The position numbers were made by a program, and so were the translations under genes. Below the pieces are notes generated by a model, which was not told the origin of the DNA, searched no databases, and saw only the letters and a list, made by a program, of their open reading frames with translations. Shown one piece after another: positions 45,599-54,559 of a stretch of DNA of 64,000 bases (the stretch's first letter is position 1; each line of letters opens with the position of its first letter). The stretch is from Alphaproteobacteria bacterium (GTDB lineage: Bacteria; Pseudomonadota; Alphaproteobacteria; Rhodobacterales; Rhodobacteraceae), in assembly GCA_030427405.1 (NCBI GenBank), contig JAUHXK010000003.1, positions 124,001 to 188,000 on the forward strand. Direction: 5' to 3'.

Positions 45599-46848
45599 GG
45601 CTCGATGATTGTCGCATCGGCCCGCAGCTGTTCCAGCAGGCTTTCCGAGAAGGCCTGAAGTCTTTGCTGGGTCAACGCGTTGGCCACGTCCACGCGGGTG
45701 GTTTCCTCGCCCAGGTCGCGTGTCCGTTTGCACAGCATCAGGAACATCAAGGTCTGGCCGTTGTTCCGGGTCAGGGCGGTCGAGACTTCGCCGGAATCGA
45801 GCTTGGCCAGCTCAACCGCCACGTCCTGCGGAATTTCGGATGGTTTGGCGGAGATGCGATCAAGTACCTCGGGGGGCTGGCCCTTGGCAACGCCATAGAG
45901 GTCTTCGCACCCATCGACATTTTCGCGCAATTCTGCGGCGGCTTTCAAGGTCTCGGGACTGCGCCCGCCCGCCATGTAATAGACCGCATAGTCGATTTCC
46001 GAATAGCGCGGCGTGCCGGTCGAAACCTCGCGCAATCCGCGCATCTGGAACAGGGCGACCGCATTGGGCAGGGACAGCGGCTTGGTGACCTCGCCGTTCT
46101 TGAGGCCCAGGATGACCGGTTGCAGTGCGGGCGGAAGGTTGGCGATTGGCAACCAGTCCAGGCGGCCGCCATTTTCGCGGGTGGCGGCGGCCGAGTATTG
46201 TGTCGCCGCCGAGGAAAACGCGTCAACCGTTTGCAGTTGGGCGATTTCGTCGGCCAGAGCCTCGGCCTGGGCCAGGGTCTGGGGTGTCACCGGGATGATG
46301 ACCTCGGACAGCAGAACCTGCAGCCCGCCGCCACCGGCCTGACCCATGGCCCTGTCGATTTCTTCGTCCGTCGGGCGGGCCTGTGATATGAACCGCGCGC
46401 TGATATAGTCGCGCCAGGACATCTGGTTCGCCACGAAGTCGCGCACTGTTTCCTTGTCCACACCGGCATCGCCCAGAAGCTTGATGAATTCTTCGGGGGA
46501 CAAACGCCCGCGGGCGGCAAATTCGTCAATCCCGACCTGAACATCTTCGGGTGCGGTTTCGATACCGGCTTTCTTCATCTCTTGTTTGCGCAGGCGGTCG
46601 TCGATCAGGGCCTGGCGCACTTCGGCCTCGGAACTGCCGGGAATTCCCAGCAGGTCGAGGAATTGCTGGCGCTGTTGCAGTTCGTACCACGTCACGACGT
46701 CCTGATTGACGCGCACGGCGGGCGAAAACAGGCTTTGCCCATTGGCCAGGGGCGGGACGAGCGCCACCAACAGGGCGGTCACCGCCGAAAGGATCGTGCG
46801 GCGTTGCGGGGGGCGAATAAACCTGGAAAAAACTGATATCAGCTGCAT
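45595..46848 (-). CDS. surA: periplasmic chaperone/peptidyl-prolyl isomerase SurA
   Basis: A 417-residue exported protein. The signal covers about 1-37 (RRTILSAVTALLVALVPPLANG). The SurA N-terminal chaperone region runs to about 165, followed by one parvulin domain around 170-275 (QVLLSEVIIPVT, ATRENGGRLDWLP, LKNGEVTKPLSLPNAVALFQM). A C-terminal helix returns to the core. It escorts outer membrane proteins such as LptD to BAM. The start overlaps lptD by 10 bases. Confidence 0.92.
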   Translation of the reverse strand: MQLISVFSRFIRPPQRRTILSAVTALLVALVPPLANGQSLFSPAVRVNQDVVTWYELQQRQQFLDLLGIPGSSEAEVRQALIDDRLRKQEMKKAGIETAPEDVQVGIDEFAARGRLSPEEFIKLLGDAGVDKETVRDFVANQMSWRDYISARFISQARPTDEEIDRAMGQAGGGGLQVLLSEVIIPVTPQTLAQAEALADEIAQLQTVDAFSSAATQYSAAATRENGGRLDWLPIANLPPALQPVILGLKNGEVTKPLSLPNAVALFQMRGLREVSTGTPRYSEIDYAVYYMAGGRSPETLKAAAELRENVDGCEDLYGVAKGQPPEVLDRISAKPSEIPQDVAVELAKLDSGEVSTALTRNNGQTLMFLMLCKRTRDLGEETTRVDVANALTQQRLQAFSESLLEQLRADATIIEP

Positions 46849-49016
46849 GCTCTTTTGTACTTTTTGCCACCGCCTTCGACGGCGTATCCTGTTAGTGCAA
46901 CGGTAAAGCCGAATTCTGTCGAAGGCTCAATACTTGATGTTGAGGTATAGCGCCGTCTGATGGACATGTTCACCTGCACACACTCGTTCTCATAGGTAAC
47001 CCCCAGCCCCAGCCGGATCGGTTCGGATTCGCTCAGATCATACCGCGCGACCGCCTGGGTCAGCCAGTTCTGGTCGATCCGGTAGCGTCCGGTCAACCAG
47101 ATCTCGGAAATTTCATCGCCCGCATTCTCGGCCGGATCTGCCTCTTGCCAGATATAGCTGCCGGTCAACCGGGTGTCACCCTGGGTCCAGGCGCCGCGAA
47201 ATTCGGCCTTGGTAAAGCTCAGATCGCCATCCAGCAGCCCGCGTGCGGCCAGCGACAGGCCCTTGTCGGTTTTCAGCTGGCCTGCCAGCAGCAGGTCCGA
47301 GGATGTGCCTTGCAGGCCCGATGTCAGTGTGAAATCGGGATCGGCATCGGCGCGGAACACCTGTCCGATCGTGGCCAGCGCCTGCCAGCCGCCGGGCGCG
47401 TAACGCGCCCAGTTCAGGCCCATCACCGCGGTGGCGCCATCCTCGCGGCGGTCTTCGGCGGGGAAGCGCGACAGCGACAGCAGGTTGCCCTGATCGAATT
47501 CCTGAAAGGTGCTTTCGTCATTGGGCACATCCGTGTCGGATACATGGGTCCATCCGACCTGTGCGATCGGCTCCAGGAACTGGGTGGCCCCGCCTTGTTC
47601 GCGGCGCAGCATCGGATAGCGCAACGTCATGGCGGCGCGCGGCGTAGAGCGGGTGATCTGGTTGGGATAGGCGGTGTCGTCGCGGATGTCGAACGTGTCG
47701 ATCGAGGCGCCAATCTGCGCGTCCGCGCGCAGGCCCGATGCAAATGTCCAGCTGCGCAGCCATTCGGCGTCGAAAGTGGCGCGCGCCACGTCACGGCCGA
47801 TGCTATCCTCGTTGCTGGTGCGCGTATGCGTGTGGCCCACAAGGCCCAGCCGTACCTCGCCCCCGAGGGCGCCGGGGAAGAACCGCTTTTCGTAATTGAT
47901 GTCGAACACGCGCGACGGGATTTCGTCCTGGTCTTCGCTGTCGCGCAATGTCTTGTAGTGGATAAAGCTGGTCTTGAAGGCCGTGTCTCGCTTGATCCGC
48001 TGCAGGGCGATTTCGCTGCGCAGCCGGTCAAGATCGGGCAGGCCGTAATCGGCCAGATAGGCATCGTCCGAGGCGGTCTGAACGTCGAAGGTCAGTTTGA
48101 AATCGTTGCGCAGGTCAAACCAGCCCTCGGCAAACAGGTAGCCCCGGTCCTGATCCGCCTGCACGTCATCGCGGGTAAAGGCGCCTTCGAACTGAATGCG
48201 GCCATTTCTGAACGCCTGCCGGTAGCGATACCCAAGCGTCGTCGTCTTGGACGACAGATAGGGGGTCAGCGTCAGGTCCTTGTGATCGCCCAGCTTGAAG
48301 AAATACGGAACCTGCACACCCGTTCCCAGCTGCGACGTCGTGCGGATGGAAGGTACAAGGAAACCGGTTGCGCGTTCCAGCGTCGGGTCGGGCAGACGCA
48401 GGGCCGGGAAATAAAAGACCGGGAAATCGAGGATGCGGAACTGGGCCCCCTCGAAATACAATTGCCGTTCCAGCTGGTCATGGGTGACCTTGCGCGCCCG
48501 GATCTGCCATAGCGGCGGTTTGCCGTTGGCGCAGACATGGCACGAAGTCGCCGAGACCTTGCTGAATTGCGTATACCGCCCGGTCGAGCGGGTGGCCTGA
48601 ACCGAGGCGATCTGGACCTGCTGATCGAAAACCAGCCGGGCGCCGCTGAGCAGCCCGTTCTGAAATCCACCGTCCAGTTGCGCAGAATCGGCCAGCACGG
48701 TCGACCGGCCGCCCTGGTCGATACGGATCGGGCCGTCCAGTGTTAGCTCGCCGGTTTCGCGGTCATAGGTGATGCGGCGGGCCGTCAGTTTGACGTCGCC
48801 CTGGAAGGCTTCGACATTGCCCTCGGCGATCAACTTTCGGTCCGGGGTGATAAAGATCTTGTCTGCCACCAGTAGGGCGGGCTGATCCTGCTGCTCAGCC
48901 GACCCTTCGACCGGTTGCTGGATCGGACCGGGCTGCGGCCCGGTCTGGGATGCGGCCGAAACCGGCAGGCACAGAACAAGCGCCGTCGAGACGAGTAAGG
49001 GAAACAAGGATCGCAT
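46839..49016 (-). CDS. lptD: LPS assembly outer membrane protein LptD
   Basis: A 725-residue outer-membrane beta-barrel that inserts lipopolysaccharide with LptE. It has a signal peptide (about 1-23), an N-terminal OstA/LptA-like beta-jellyroll (about 45-160: ADKIFITPDRKLIAEGNVEAF) and the LptD barrel domain to the end. Cysteines: a pair in SATSCHVCAN and two late ones (YENECVQ and the last RACS), which fit the inter-domain disulfides of the family. The start forms TGATG with the lptG stop. Confidence 0.94.
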   Translation of the reverse strand: MRSLFPLLVSTALVLCLPVSAASQTGPQPGPIQQPVEGSAEQQDQPALLVADKIFITPDRKLIAEGNVEAFQGDVKLTARRITYDRETGELTLDGPIRIDQGGRSTVLADSAQLDGGFQNGLLSGARLVFDQQVQIASVQATRSTGRYTQFSKVSATSCHVCANGKPPLWQIRARKVTHDQLERQLYFEGAQFRILDFPVFYFPALRLPDPTLERATGFLVPSIRTTSQLGTGVQVPYFFKLGDHKDLTLTPYLSSKTTTLGYRYRQAFRNGRIQFEGAFTRDDVQADQDRGYLFAEGWFDLRNDFKLTFDVQTASDDAYLADYGLPDLDRLRSEIALQRIKRDTAFKTSFIHYKTLRDSEDQDEIPSRVFDINYEKRFFPGALGGEVRLGLVGHTHTRTSNEDSIGRDVARATFDAEWLRSWTFASGLRADAQIGASIDTFDIRDDTAYPNQITRSTPRAAMTLRYPMLRREQGGATQFLEPIAQVGWTHVSDTDVPNDESTFQEFDQGNLLSLSRFPAEDRREDGATAVMGLNWARYAPGGWQALATIGQVFRADADPDFTLTSGLQGTSSDLLLAGQLKTDKGLSLAARGLLDGDLSFTKAEFRGAWTQGDTRLTGSYIWQEADPAENAGDEISEIWLTGRYRIDQNWLTQAVARYDLSESEPIRLGLGVTYENECVQVNMSIRRRYTSTSSIEPSTEFGFTVALTGYAVEGGGKKYKRACS

Positions 49017-50116
49017 CAGCCATCCTCCGCATGCAGCAGCAGGCCAAGCGCAAGCAAGATCGCCGCAAAGGGCGGGGCCCAGGCGGCGACATAGATCGGC
49101 AGCTGTCCGTTCTCACCAAGGATCTGTGCAAAGTTGCGCACGAAATAGATGACGAAACCCAGAAGGACCGCGGTCAGAACCGCGATACCGGTGCCACCGA
49201 ACCGGACGTGGCGCATGGTGAAGGCAGCGCCGATCAGGACCATCGAGACCAGGAAGAAGGGGCGTGCCAGTTGCACCTGAAGCCAGACTTCGTATTGCTT
49301 GGTCGAAAAACCGGCTTCGCGCAGGTCCCGTATCAGCTGGGGCAAGTCATAGACGGACACCGAATCTTGTTGTCCGAGCGTATCCAGTATCCGCTCACGC
49401 GTCAGCGTTGTCGGCAGTTTCAGGACCTCGTGCTCGACCGCGCTGGCCTCGGGCGGGGTATCTTGCTCCAGCGGCCAGACCTTGGCGTTGTAAAGCGCCC
49501 AATTTCCATTTTCCAACTGCGCCCGCTCGGCCTGGATCTGCTCGGTTGGCATGCCTTCGGGCGAAAAGGTGATGATGGTGACGTCGCGCAGCCCGAAATT
49601 ATCGTCGGTGCTTGTGCCGTTTGCGTGGATAACGGCCTGACCGGTTGGCGAGCCCTGGCGCAACCACAGCCCCTCGCGGCTGATCGACAGGGTCGAGTTG
49701 CCGTTGTTGCGATAGCCGTCAGCCAGGCGCTGGAACTCTTCCGAGGTGGCCGCCGAAATCGGGTTGAGCAGCGCAACCGCAAGCGCACCGATGACAAGGG
49801 CCAGCAGAACCGGCGCGACCAGCGCCCGGATGCCGGACCGGCCGATCGCCCGGGTCACCACCAGCTCAGAGCTGCGGGCCAGCCCGATGAACAGGGCGAT
49901 GGTGGCAAGGATCATCAGCAGCGGCAGCATCTCGCTGATGGCGGCCGGCGTGTTCAGGAGCGTCAGCTGCAACAGCTGGCCAAAGGACAGGTCCACGTCT
50001 TCGAACCGACGCACCTGCTCGATCAGGTCGATCAGGATCATCAGCGTCAGAAAGATGCCGCCGATCACCACAAAGCTCTGCAGGAACCTGCGGGCGAAAT
50101 ACCGGTCCAGGATCAC
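49016..50116 (-). CDS. lptG: LPS export ABC transporter permease LptG
   Basis: A 366-residue YjgP/YjgQ permease. Three N-terminal membrane helices (about 12-115), a periplasmic jellyroll (about 125-265) and three C-terminal helices (about 270-362) are visible. With LptF and LptB it extracts LPS from the inner membrane. The start is GTG at 50116, overlapping the stop of a short upstream frame as GTGA. An adjacent lptF is missing, which is unusual; the upstream 228 bases contain only the short frame and then pepA on the other strand. Confidence 0.92.
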   Translation of the reverse strand: MILDRYFARRFLQSFVVIGGIFLTLMILIDLIEQVRRFEDVDLSFGQLLQLTLLNTPAAISEMLPLLMILATIALFIGLARSSELVVTRAIGRSGIRALVAPVLLALVIGALAVALLNPISAATSEEFQRLADGYRNNGNSTLSISREGLWLRQGSPTGQAVIHANGTSTDDNFGLRDVTIITFSPEGMPTEQIQAERAQLENGNWALYNAKVWPLEQDTPPEASAVEHEVLKLPTTLTRERILDTLGQQDSVSVYDLPQLIRDLREAGFSTKQYEVWLQVQLARPFFLVSMVLIGAAFTMRHVRFGGTGIAVLTAVLLGFVIYFVRNFAQILGENGQLPIYVAAWAPPFAAILLALGLLLHAEDG

Positions 50117-50214
50117 CGCGCCGCCCCCGGCTTGCCGCGCAAGGGCGGGGTCAGGTCAGAATCGCTCTGGCTTTTTGTGATGCGCGACGGCTTATGCCTG
50201 CCCTGTGGTGCCAA
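50113..50214 (-). CDS. 33-residue leader ORF coupled to lptG (uncertain)
   Basis: A TTG at 50214 with a strong GGGGGAG site five bases upstream opens a 33-codon frame. It has 9 Arg/Lys, APQGRHKPSRITKSQ then SDSDLTPPLRGKPGAAR, and stops at TGA within the GTGA that also starts lptG. It has no hydrophobic segment. The frame is open upstream to a TAA at 50254, so it could instead be the remnant tail of a lost lptF. No other evidence of translation. Confidence 0.35.
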   Translation of the reverse strand: MAPQGRHKPSRITKSQSDSDLTPPLRGKPGAAR

Positions 50215-50344
50215 GTCTTCTCCCCCGAGCCTGCCGGTTATTTTCGCGCGACCTTAATGCAATTGCGTGGCGGGGAAAACTGCTATCTGGTCAAGATCGG
50301 CAGGCCGCGTTAGGTCTTGGGAAAGCGCAATTCAGGAGCAAGCG

Positions 50345-51811
50345 ATGAGCAGTCTGGTATCGATCCGTTTTCAGGCCTTTGATCTGGAAGAAATGGCCCA
50401 GGCCGAAGGCCGTGTCGTGATCATCATTCCCGCCGAGGGCAAGATGGGCCCCGCTGCACGGCGGGCCAACAGGCTGACGCGCGGCGCCGTGGCGCGGTTG
50501 GTCGAAAGCGACCGATTTGCCAAGGTCAAACCGGGCGATGTCGTCTCGCTGGCCTGGCCCGCCGGAATGGCGGCCGAGGCGCTTGATGTCCTGGTCCTGC
50601 CGCGCCGTCCCGATACGGATGAGGCCCGCAAGGCCGGCGCCGCGATCGCCAAATGCGCCGCGGGCAAGCCGGTTCTGGTGATGGCGGCCAACCAGGTCCG
50701 GACCGAAGATCTGGCCATGGGCATTGCGCTGCGCAGCTATGACTTTGATGCGCACAAGACCAAGGAATCGGACGCGCCCGGCGGTGTCGTCATCGCCCAT
50801 TCCAAACATGCCGAGGTCGAGGCCGAGTTTGCCCCGCTTTATGCGGTGGCCGATGGCGTGCGCATGACGCGGGACTTGACCAACGAGCCTGCCAATGTGC
50901 TGACAACGACCGCATTCGCCGATCGTCTGGCCGAGATGGAATCGCTGGGTCTGACCGTCGAGGTGCTGGACGAGGACAAGCTGGCCGAACTGGGCATGCG
51001 CACCTTGCTGAGCGTCGGCCAGGGGTCGGACAGCCCGTCAAAGGTGGTGGTCATGCACTGGAATGGCGGCGACAAGGACGACGCGCCGCTGGCGCTGGTC
51101 GGCAAGGGCGTTGTCTTTGATACGGGTGGCATATCGCTGAAGCCTGCCGCGGGCATGGAAGACATGACCATGGATATGGGCGGCGCGGGTGTCGTTGCAG
51201 GCACCATGCGGGCGCTGGCCAAACGCAAGGCACGGGCCAACGTGGTGGGGCTGGTCGGCCTGGTCGAGAACATGCCGTCGGGCAATGCCACGCGGCCGGG
51301 CGATGTGGTCCGCTCGATGAAGGGGGACACGGTTGAAATCATCAATACGGATGCCGAGGGGCGGTTGGTTCTGTGTGACGTGATGTGGTACGCGCAGGAA
51401 CGCTTTAACCCCGTCGGCATGGTTGATCTGGCCACGCTGACCGGCGCGGTGATCATCGGGCTGGGGCACGAGAATGCCGGTGTCTTTTCCAACAACGATA
51501 CGTTCTGTGATGCCTTCCTAAAGGCCGCCCGGGCCGAGGACGAGGGCGCATGGCGTCTGCCGCTGGGCAAGAAATATGACGACATGCTGAAATCGCGGAT
51601 TGCCGATATGAAGAATGTCGGCGGACGGCCTGCGGGCTCGATCACGGCGGCGCAATTCCTGCAACGGTTCGTCAAGGACGGCACGCCGTGGATTCACCTG
51701 GACATCGCTGGGGTGGCCTCGGTCGCGGCCGAGACATCCTATGCGCCCAAGGGGGCGACCGGGTGGGGCGTGCGTGCGCTGAGCCGGTTTGTGGCGGATA
51801 ATTTCGAGTAG
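50345..51811 (+). CDS. pepA: leucyl aminopeptidase
   Basis: A 488-residue M17 metallopeptidase. The N-terminal macro-like domain runs to about 160. The catalytic domain has the metal ligands in LVGKGVVFDTGGISLKPA (about 250-265), MDMGGAGVV and the signature NTDAEGRLVLCD (about 335-346). It cleaves N-terminal residues in the cytoplasm, probably as a hexamer. The start has AGGAG. It precedes holC by 5 bases, and the pepA-holC pairing is common. Confidence 0.95.
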   Translation: MSSLVSIRFQAFDLEEMAQAEGRVVIIIPAEGKMGPAARRANRLTRGAVARLVESDRFAKVKPGDVVSLAWPAGMAAEALDVLVLPRRPDTDEARKAGAAIAKCAAGKPVLVMAANQVRTEDLAMGIALRSYDFDAHKTKESDAPGGVVIAHSKHAEVEAEFAPLYAVADGVRMTRDLTNEPANVLTTTAFADRLAEMESLGLTVEVLDEDKLAELGMRTLLSVGQGSDSPSKVVVMHWNGGDKDDAPLALVGKGVVFDTGGISLKPAAGMEDMTMDMGGAGVVAGTMRALAKRKARANVVGLVGLVENMPSGNATRPGDVVRSMKGDTVEIINTDAEGRLVLCDVMWYAQERFNPVGMVDLATLTGAVIIGLGHENAGVFSNNDTFCDAFLKAARAEDEGAWRLPLGKKYDDMLKSRIADMKNVGGRPAGSITAAQFLQRFVKDGTPWIHLDIAGVASVAAETSYAPKGATGWGVRALSRFVADNFE

Positions 51812-51816
51812 GTTTC

Positions 51817-52272
51817 GTGGGCGCCGTCTATTTCTATCATCTGACCCGGCAGCCGTTGGAACGGACATTGCCGGTGCTGCTGGACAAGGCCCGGCAGGCC
51901 GGGTGGCGCATCGCGGTGCGCGGAACCGACGCGGCGCGGCTGGACTGGCTGGATGAAAGACTGTGGTTGGAGCCGGCAGAAGAATTTCTGCCGCATGGCT
52001 GCTCTGGAGGACCCCATGACGCCGATCAGCCCATCTTGCTGACCACGGGGGCTGCGGCCAACAGCCCGGCCTGTGTCATGGCGATTGACGGCGCGCCCGT
52101 TGACCCGGACGAGGTGGCGGGGCTGGAACGCGTCTGTATCCTGTTTGACGGCAACGATGACGCGGCCGTTCAACAGGCTCGTGGCCAGTGGAAGGCGCTG
52201 ACCGGCGCCGGGTGCGCGGCGCAATACTGGTCCGAGGAAAGCGGGCGTTGGGAAAAGAAAGCCGAGGCATGA
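51817..52272 (+). CDS. holC: DNA polymerase III chi subunit
   Basis: A 151-residue clamp-loader accessory subunit. Features are VYFYHLTRQPLERTLPVLLDKA, GWRIAVRGTDAARLDWLDERLW, EFLPHG and VCILFDGNDDAAVQQAR. It connects the clamp loader with single-stranded DNA-binding protein. It begins with GTG five bases after the pepA stop, which suggests coupled translation. Confidence 0.92.
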   Translation: MGAVYFYHLTRQPLERTLPVLLDKARQAGWRIAVRGTDAARLDWLDERLWLEPAEEFLPHGCSGGPHDADQPILLTTGAAANSPACVMAIDGAPVDPDEVAGLERVCILFDGNDDAAVQQARGQWKALTGAGCAAQYWSEESGRWEKKAEA

Positions 52273-52306
52273 GCCGCGGCAATGTACAAATTCAGGAGTT
52301 TTCGGA

Positions 52307-53353
52307 ATGGAAATGAAGCCTTTGGGCCGAACGGGGATCATGGTGTCGGACCTGTGTCTTGGAACCATGACCTTTGGAACGCAGACCACGCAGGAAGACG
52401 GGCATCGCCAGATCGAGATGGCGCTGGAGGCGGGGATCAACTTCCTCGACGCTGCCGAGATGTATCCGGTCAACCCGATCTCGAAAGAGACCGTAGGGCG
52501 TACCGAAGAGATCTTGGGAAACTGGAATGCGGCCAACCCGTCGCGGCGGGGTGACTATGTTCTGGCGACCAAGCATTCGGGGGCAGGGTTTGCCCATGCC
52601 CGTGACGGGGCCCCGATCTCGGCGCAGACAATCCCGCAGGCCATCGAGGGGTCGCTGAAGCGGTTGCAGACGGAATATATCGATCTGTACCAGTTCCACT
52701 GGCCCAACCGCGGAAGCTATATGTTCCGTCAGAACTGGGATTACGCGCCTTCGGGCGACAATACGCAGGATGTTCTGGACAATATGCAGGCCTGTCTTGA
52801 GGCGCTGTCCGTGCAGGTGGACAAGGGCAACATCCGCGCGTTCGGCCTGTCGAACGAAAGCGCCTGGGGCACCGCGCAATGGCTTAGGCTGGCGGAGCAA
52901 ACCGGCGGCCCCCGCGTGGCGTCGGTTCAGAACGAGTATTCGTTGCTGTGCCGCCTTTACGATACCGACATGGCCGAGCTGAGCATGCATGAAGATGTGG
53001 GCCTGCTGGCGTTTTCGCCATTGGCGGCGGGTTTCCTGACCGGGAAATACCAGGATGGTGCCGTGCCGGGGGCTTCGCGCATGTCGATCGTGCCACAAAT
53101 GGGCGGGCGGAATACGGATCGGACATACCAGGCGGTTGCGGCCTATCTGGATATCGCCGAACGCCACGGCCTGGACCCGGTCCACATGGCGCTTGCGTGG
53201 TGCCAGGCGCGGCCTTTCATGTTGTCGGCCATATTCGGGGCGACCACGGTGGCGCAGCTGGAACATATCCTGGCGGGCAAGGATATTGTCCTGTCCGAGG
53301 CGGTGATGACCGAGATCGCGGCCGCGCATCGCGCCCATCCGATGCCGTATTGA
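52307..53353 (+). CDS. aldo/keto reductase (Tas-like)
   Basis: A 348-residue NADPH-dependent aldo/keto reductase. Markers are LGTMTFG, GINFLDAAEMYPVNP (the Asp and Tyr of the active site), VLATKHSG (Lys), IDLYQFHWPNR (His) and the cofactor segment near 285-300 (FGATTVAQLEHIL). Similar to Tas, a protein of unclear substrate; general carbonyl reduction is likely. It converges on the GlxA-type regulator, with a repeat copy in the gap. Confidence 0.88.
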   Translation: MEMKPLGRTGIMVSDLCLGTMTFGTQTTQEDGHRQIEMALEAGINFLDAAEMYPVNPISKETVGRTEEILGNWNAANPSRRGDYVLATKHSGAGFAHARDGAPISAQTIPQAIEGSLKRLQTEYIDLYQFHWPNRGSYMFRQNWDYAPSGDNTQDVLDNMQACLEALSVQVDKGNIRAFGLSNESAWGTAQWLRLAEQTGGPRVASVQNEYSLLCRLYDTDMAELSMHEDVGLLAFSPLAAGFLTGKYQDGAVPGASRMSIVPQMGGRNTDRTYQAVAAYLDIAERHGLDPVHMALAWCQARPFMLSAIFGATTVAQLEHILAGKDIVLSEAVMTEIAAAHRAHPMPY

Positions 53354-53370
53354 TGTGGCCAAGGGGCGAA

Positions 53371-53429
53371 GGGGGCGCTGCCCCCGACGCCTGCGGCGTC
53401 TCCCCCGGGATATTTTGGGCCAGATGAAG
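53371..53429 (+). repeat. dispersed intergenic repeat with two hairpins, copy at 53.4 kb
   Basis: Hairpin GGGGGC/GCCCCC at 53371-53385 and hairpin GACGCC/GGCGTC at 53386-53400 precede the repeat core at 53408-53429 (GGATATTTT to CAGATGAAG). It lies between convergent genes, so the hairpins may also end transcripts, though without a T tract. Confidence 0.75.
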
Positions 53430-53439
53430 CGGGATTCCG

Positions 53440-54426
53440 TCAGTGATGGGTGGGGTGGGCGCGTTCCTGCCTGAGGTCGCGCGCCGAAAGCCCGTGGGCG
53501 GTGCGGAAGGCGCGGGCAAAGCTGGATTGCGATCCGAAGCCTGTGGCCAGCGCAACATCCATCAGCGGCATGTCCGTATCGGTCACCAGGCGGCGCGCCT
53601 CGGCCAGGCGCAGCTGCAGGTAGTGGTCCTGAGGGGTGGTGTCGAGACGCAGCCGGAATTGCTGTTGCAGGGTGCGCGGGCTGGTGCCCAGCGTATCGGC
53701 GATTTGGGCCAGTGGCAGCGGGTCGTCCAGTGCGGCCTGCATCAAAGCATTGGCTCTGGCGGTCAGCGCAGTATGACGGTGCGGGGCGCCGGTGCGGCTT
53801 TGCGGTTTGCCGGGATCAGGCGCGCCGTCATAGAGGAACAGGCCCGAGACGCGGGCGGCAAACCCCGCCCCGTGACGGGCTGCGATGATGTGCAGCATCA
53901 TATCGACTGCGGGGATCGCGCCGCCTGAGGTCAGGCGGCGGTCGGAAACCGTGAAACGGTCGGGGCGGACATCGACATCGGGAAAGCGGGCGGCGAAGTT
54001 TTCGAGGTCTTCCCAATGGGTTGTGGCAGGGTGGCTGTCCAGCAACCCGGCCTCGGCCAGCAACCAGGGGCCGCCGTCGATCCCGGCGAGGGTGGCGCCG
54101 GTGGCCGCAATGCGGCGCAGCCCGGCCAGCAGGCTGGGCGTGGCGTGTCGGGCCAGTTGGAACCCGGCGACGACGATCAGCAGGTCGCAGGTTTGCAACC
54201 GGGCCAGCGGCATGCCCGGCACCTGCAAGGCGCTGGTCAGCACGGCCGGATCGGCCGTCGCGGTGATATAGTCCCAGTCAAAGGCCGGGCGGTCGGCCAG
54301 GCGGTTGGCCGCGCGCATCGGATCGACCGCAGAGGCGAAGCTGAGCGTATTGCAGTCATCCAGCACCAGCACAGCGGTTTTCAGGGCACGGTGTTCGGGC
54401 TGCAATATGTTTTTTGCGGATTGCAT
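53440..54426 (-). CDS. cdhR: GlxA-family AraC-type regulator (CdhR-like)
   Basis: A 328-residue regulator with an N-terminal DJ-1/PfpI-like ligand domain (about 20-190: AVLVLDDCNTLSFASAVDPM, LAGIDGGPWLLAEAGLLD) and a C-terminal AraC helix-turn-helix (about 225-320: IADTLGTSPRTLQQQFR, GFGSQSSFARAFRTAHG). In Pseudomonas the CdhR protein of this type activates carnitine degradation genes. It is divergent from the carnitine genes, separated by 133 bases, which fits that role. The ATG at 54426 is preferred to a TTG upstream. Confidence 0.8.
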   Translation of the reverse strand: MQSAKNILQPEHRALKTAVLVLDDCNTLSFASAVDPMRAANRLADRPAFDWDYITATADPAVLTSALQVPGMPLARLQTCDLLIVVAGFQLARHATPSLLAGLRRIAATGATLAGIDGGPWLLAEAGLLDSHPATTHWEDLENFAARFPDVDVRPDRFTVSDRRLTSGGAIPAVDMMLHIIAARHGAGFAARVSGLFLYDGAPDPGKPQSRTGAPHRHTALTARANALMQAALDDPLPLAQIADTLGTSPRTLQQQFRLRLDTTPQDHYLQLRLAEARRLVTDTDMPLMDVALATGFGSQSSFARAFRTAHGLSARDLRQERAHPTHH

Positions 54427-54513
54427 CAAGTTCGATTCGCATTTTGCCAAGTTGTCCGACTAAGGCTGCGCCAGAGTCGGGTCGAAACGCAAACCGATAT
54501 CGGGGGACAAGCC

Positions 54514-54557
54514 TGGGGAAAACAGGCCGCGAAACCGGGTATAACTTGGGGAAAACA
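54514..54557 (+). promoter_or_regulatory. direct repeats upstream of the carnitine operon
   Basis: TGGGGAAAACA occurs at 54514-54524 and 54547-54557, 33 bases apart, the second being within the ribosome binding site of the first enzyme gene. AraC-type proteins bind such direct repeats, so this is a candidate CdhR site. Confidence 0.45.
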
Positions 54558-54559
54558 CG

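Noticed and set aside
50345..51684. Possible lptF on the minus strand opposite pepA
   Set aside because: The minus frames there have no membrane helices or YjgP/YjgQ features and mirror pepA codons.
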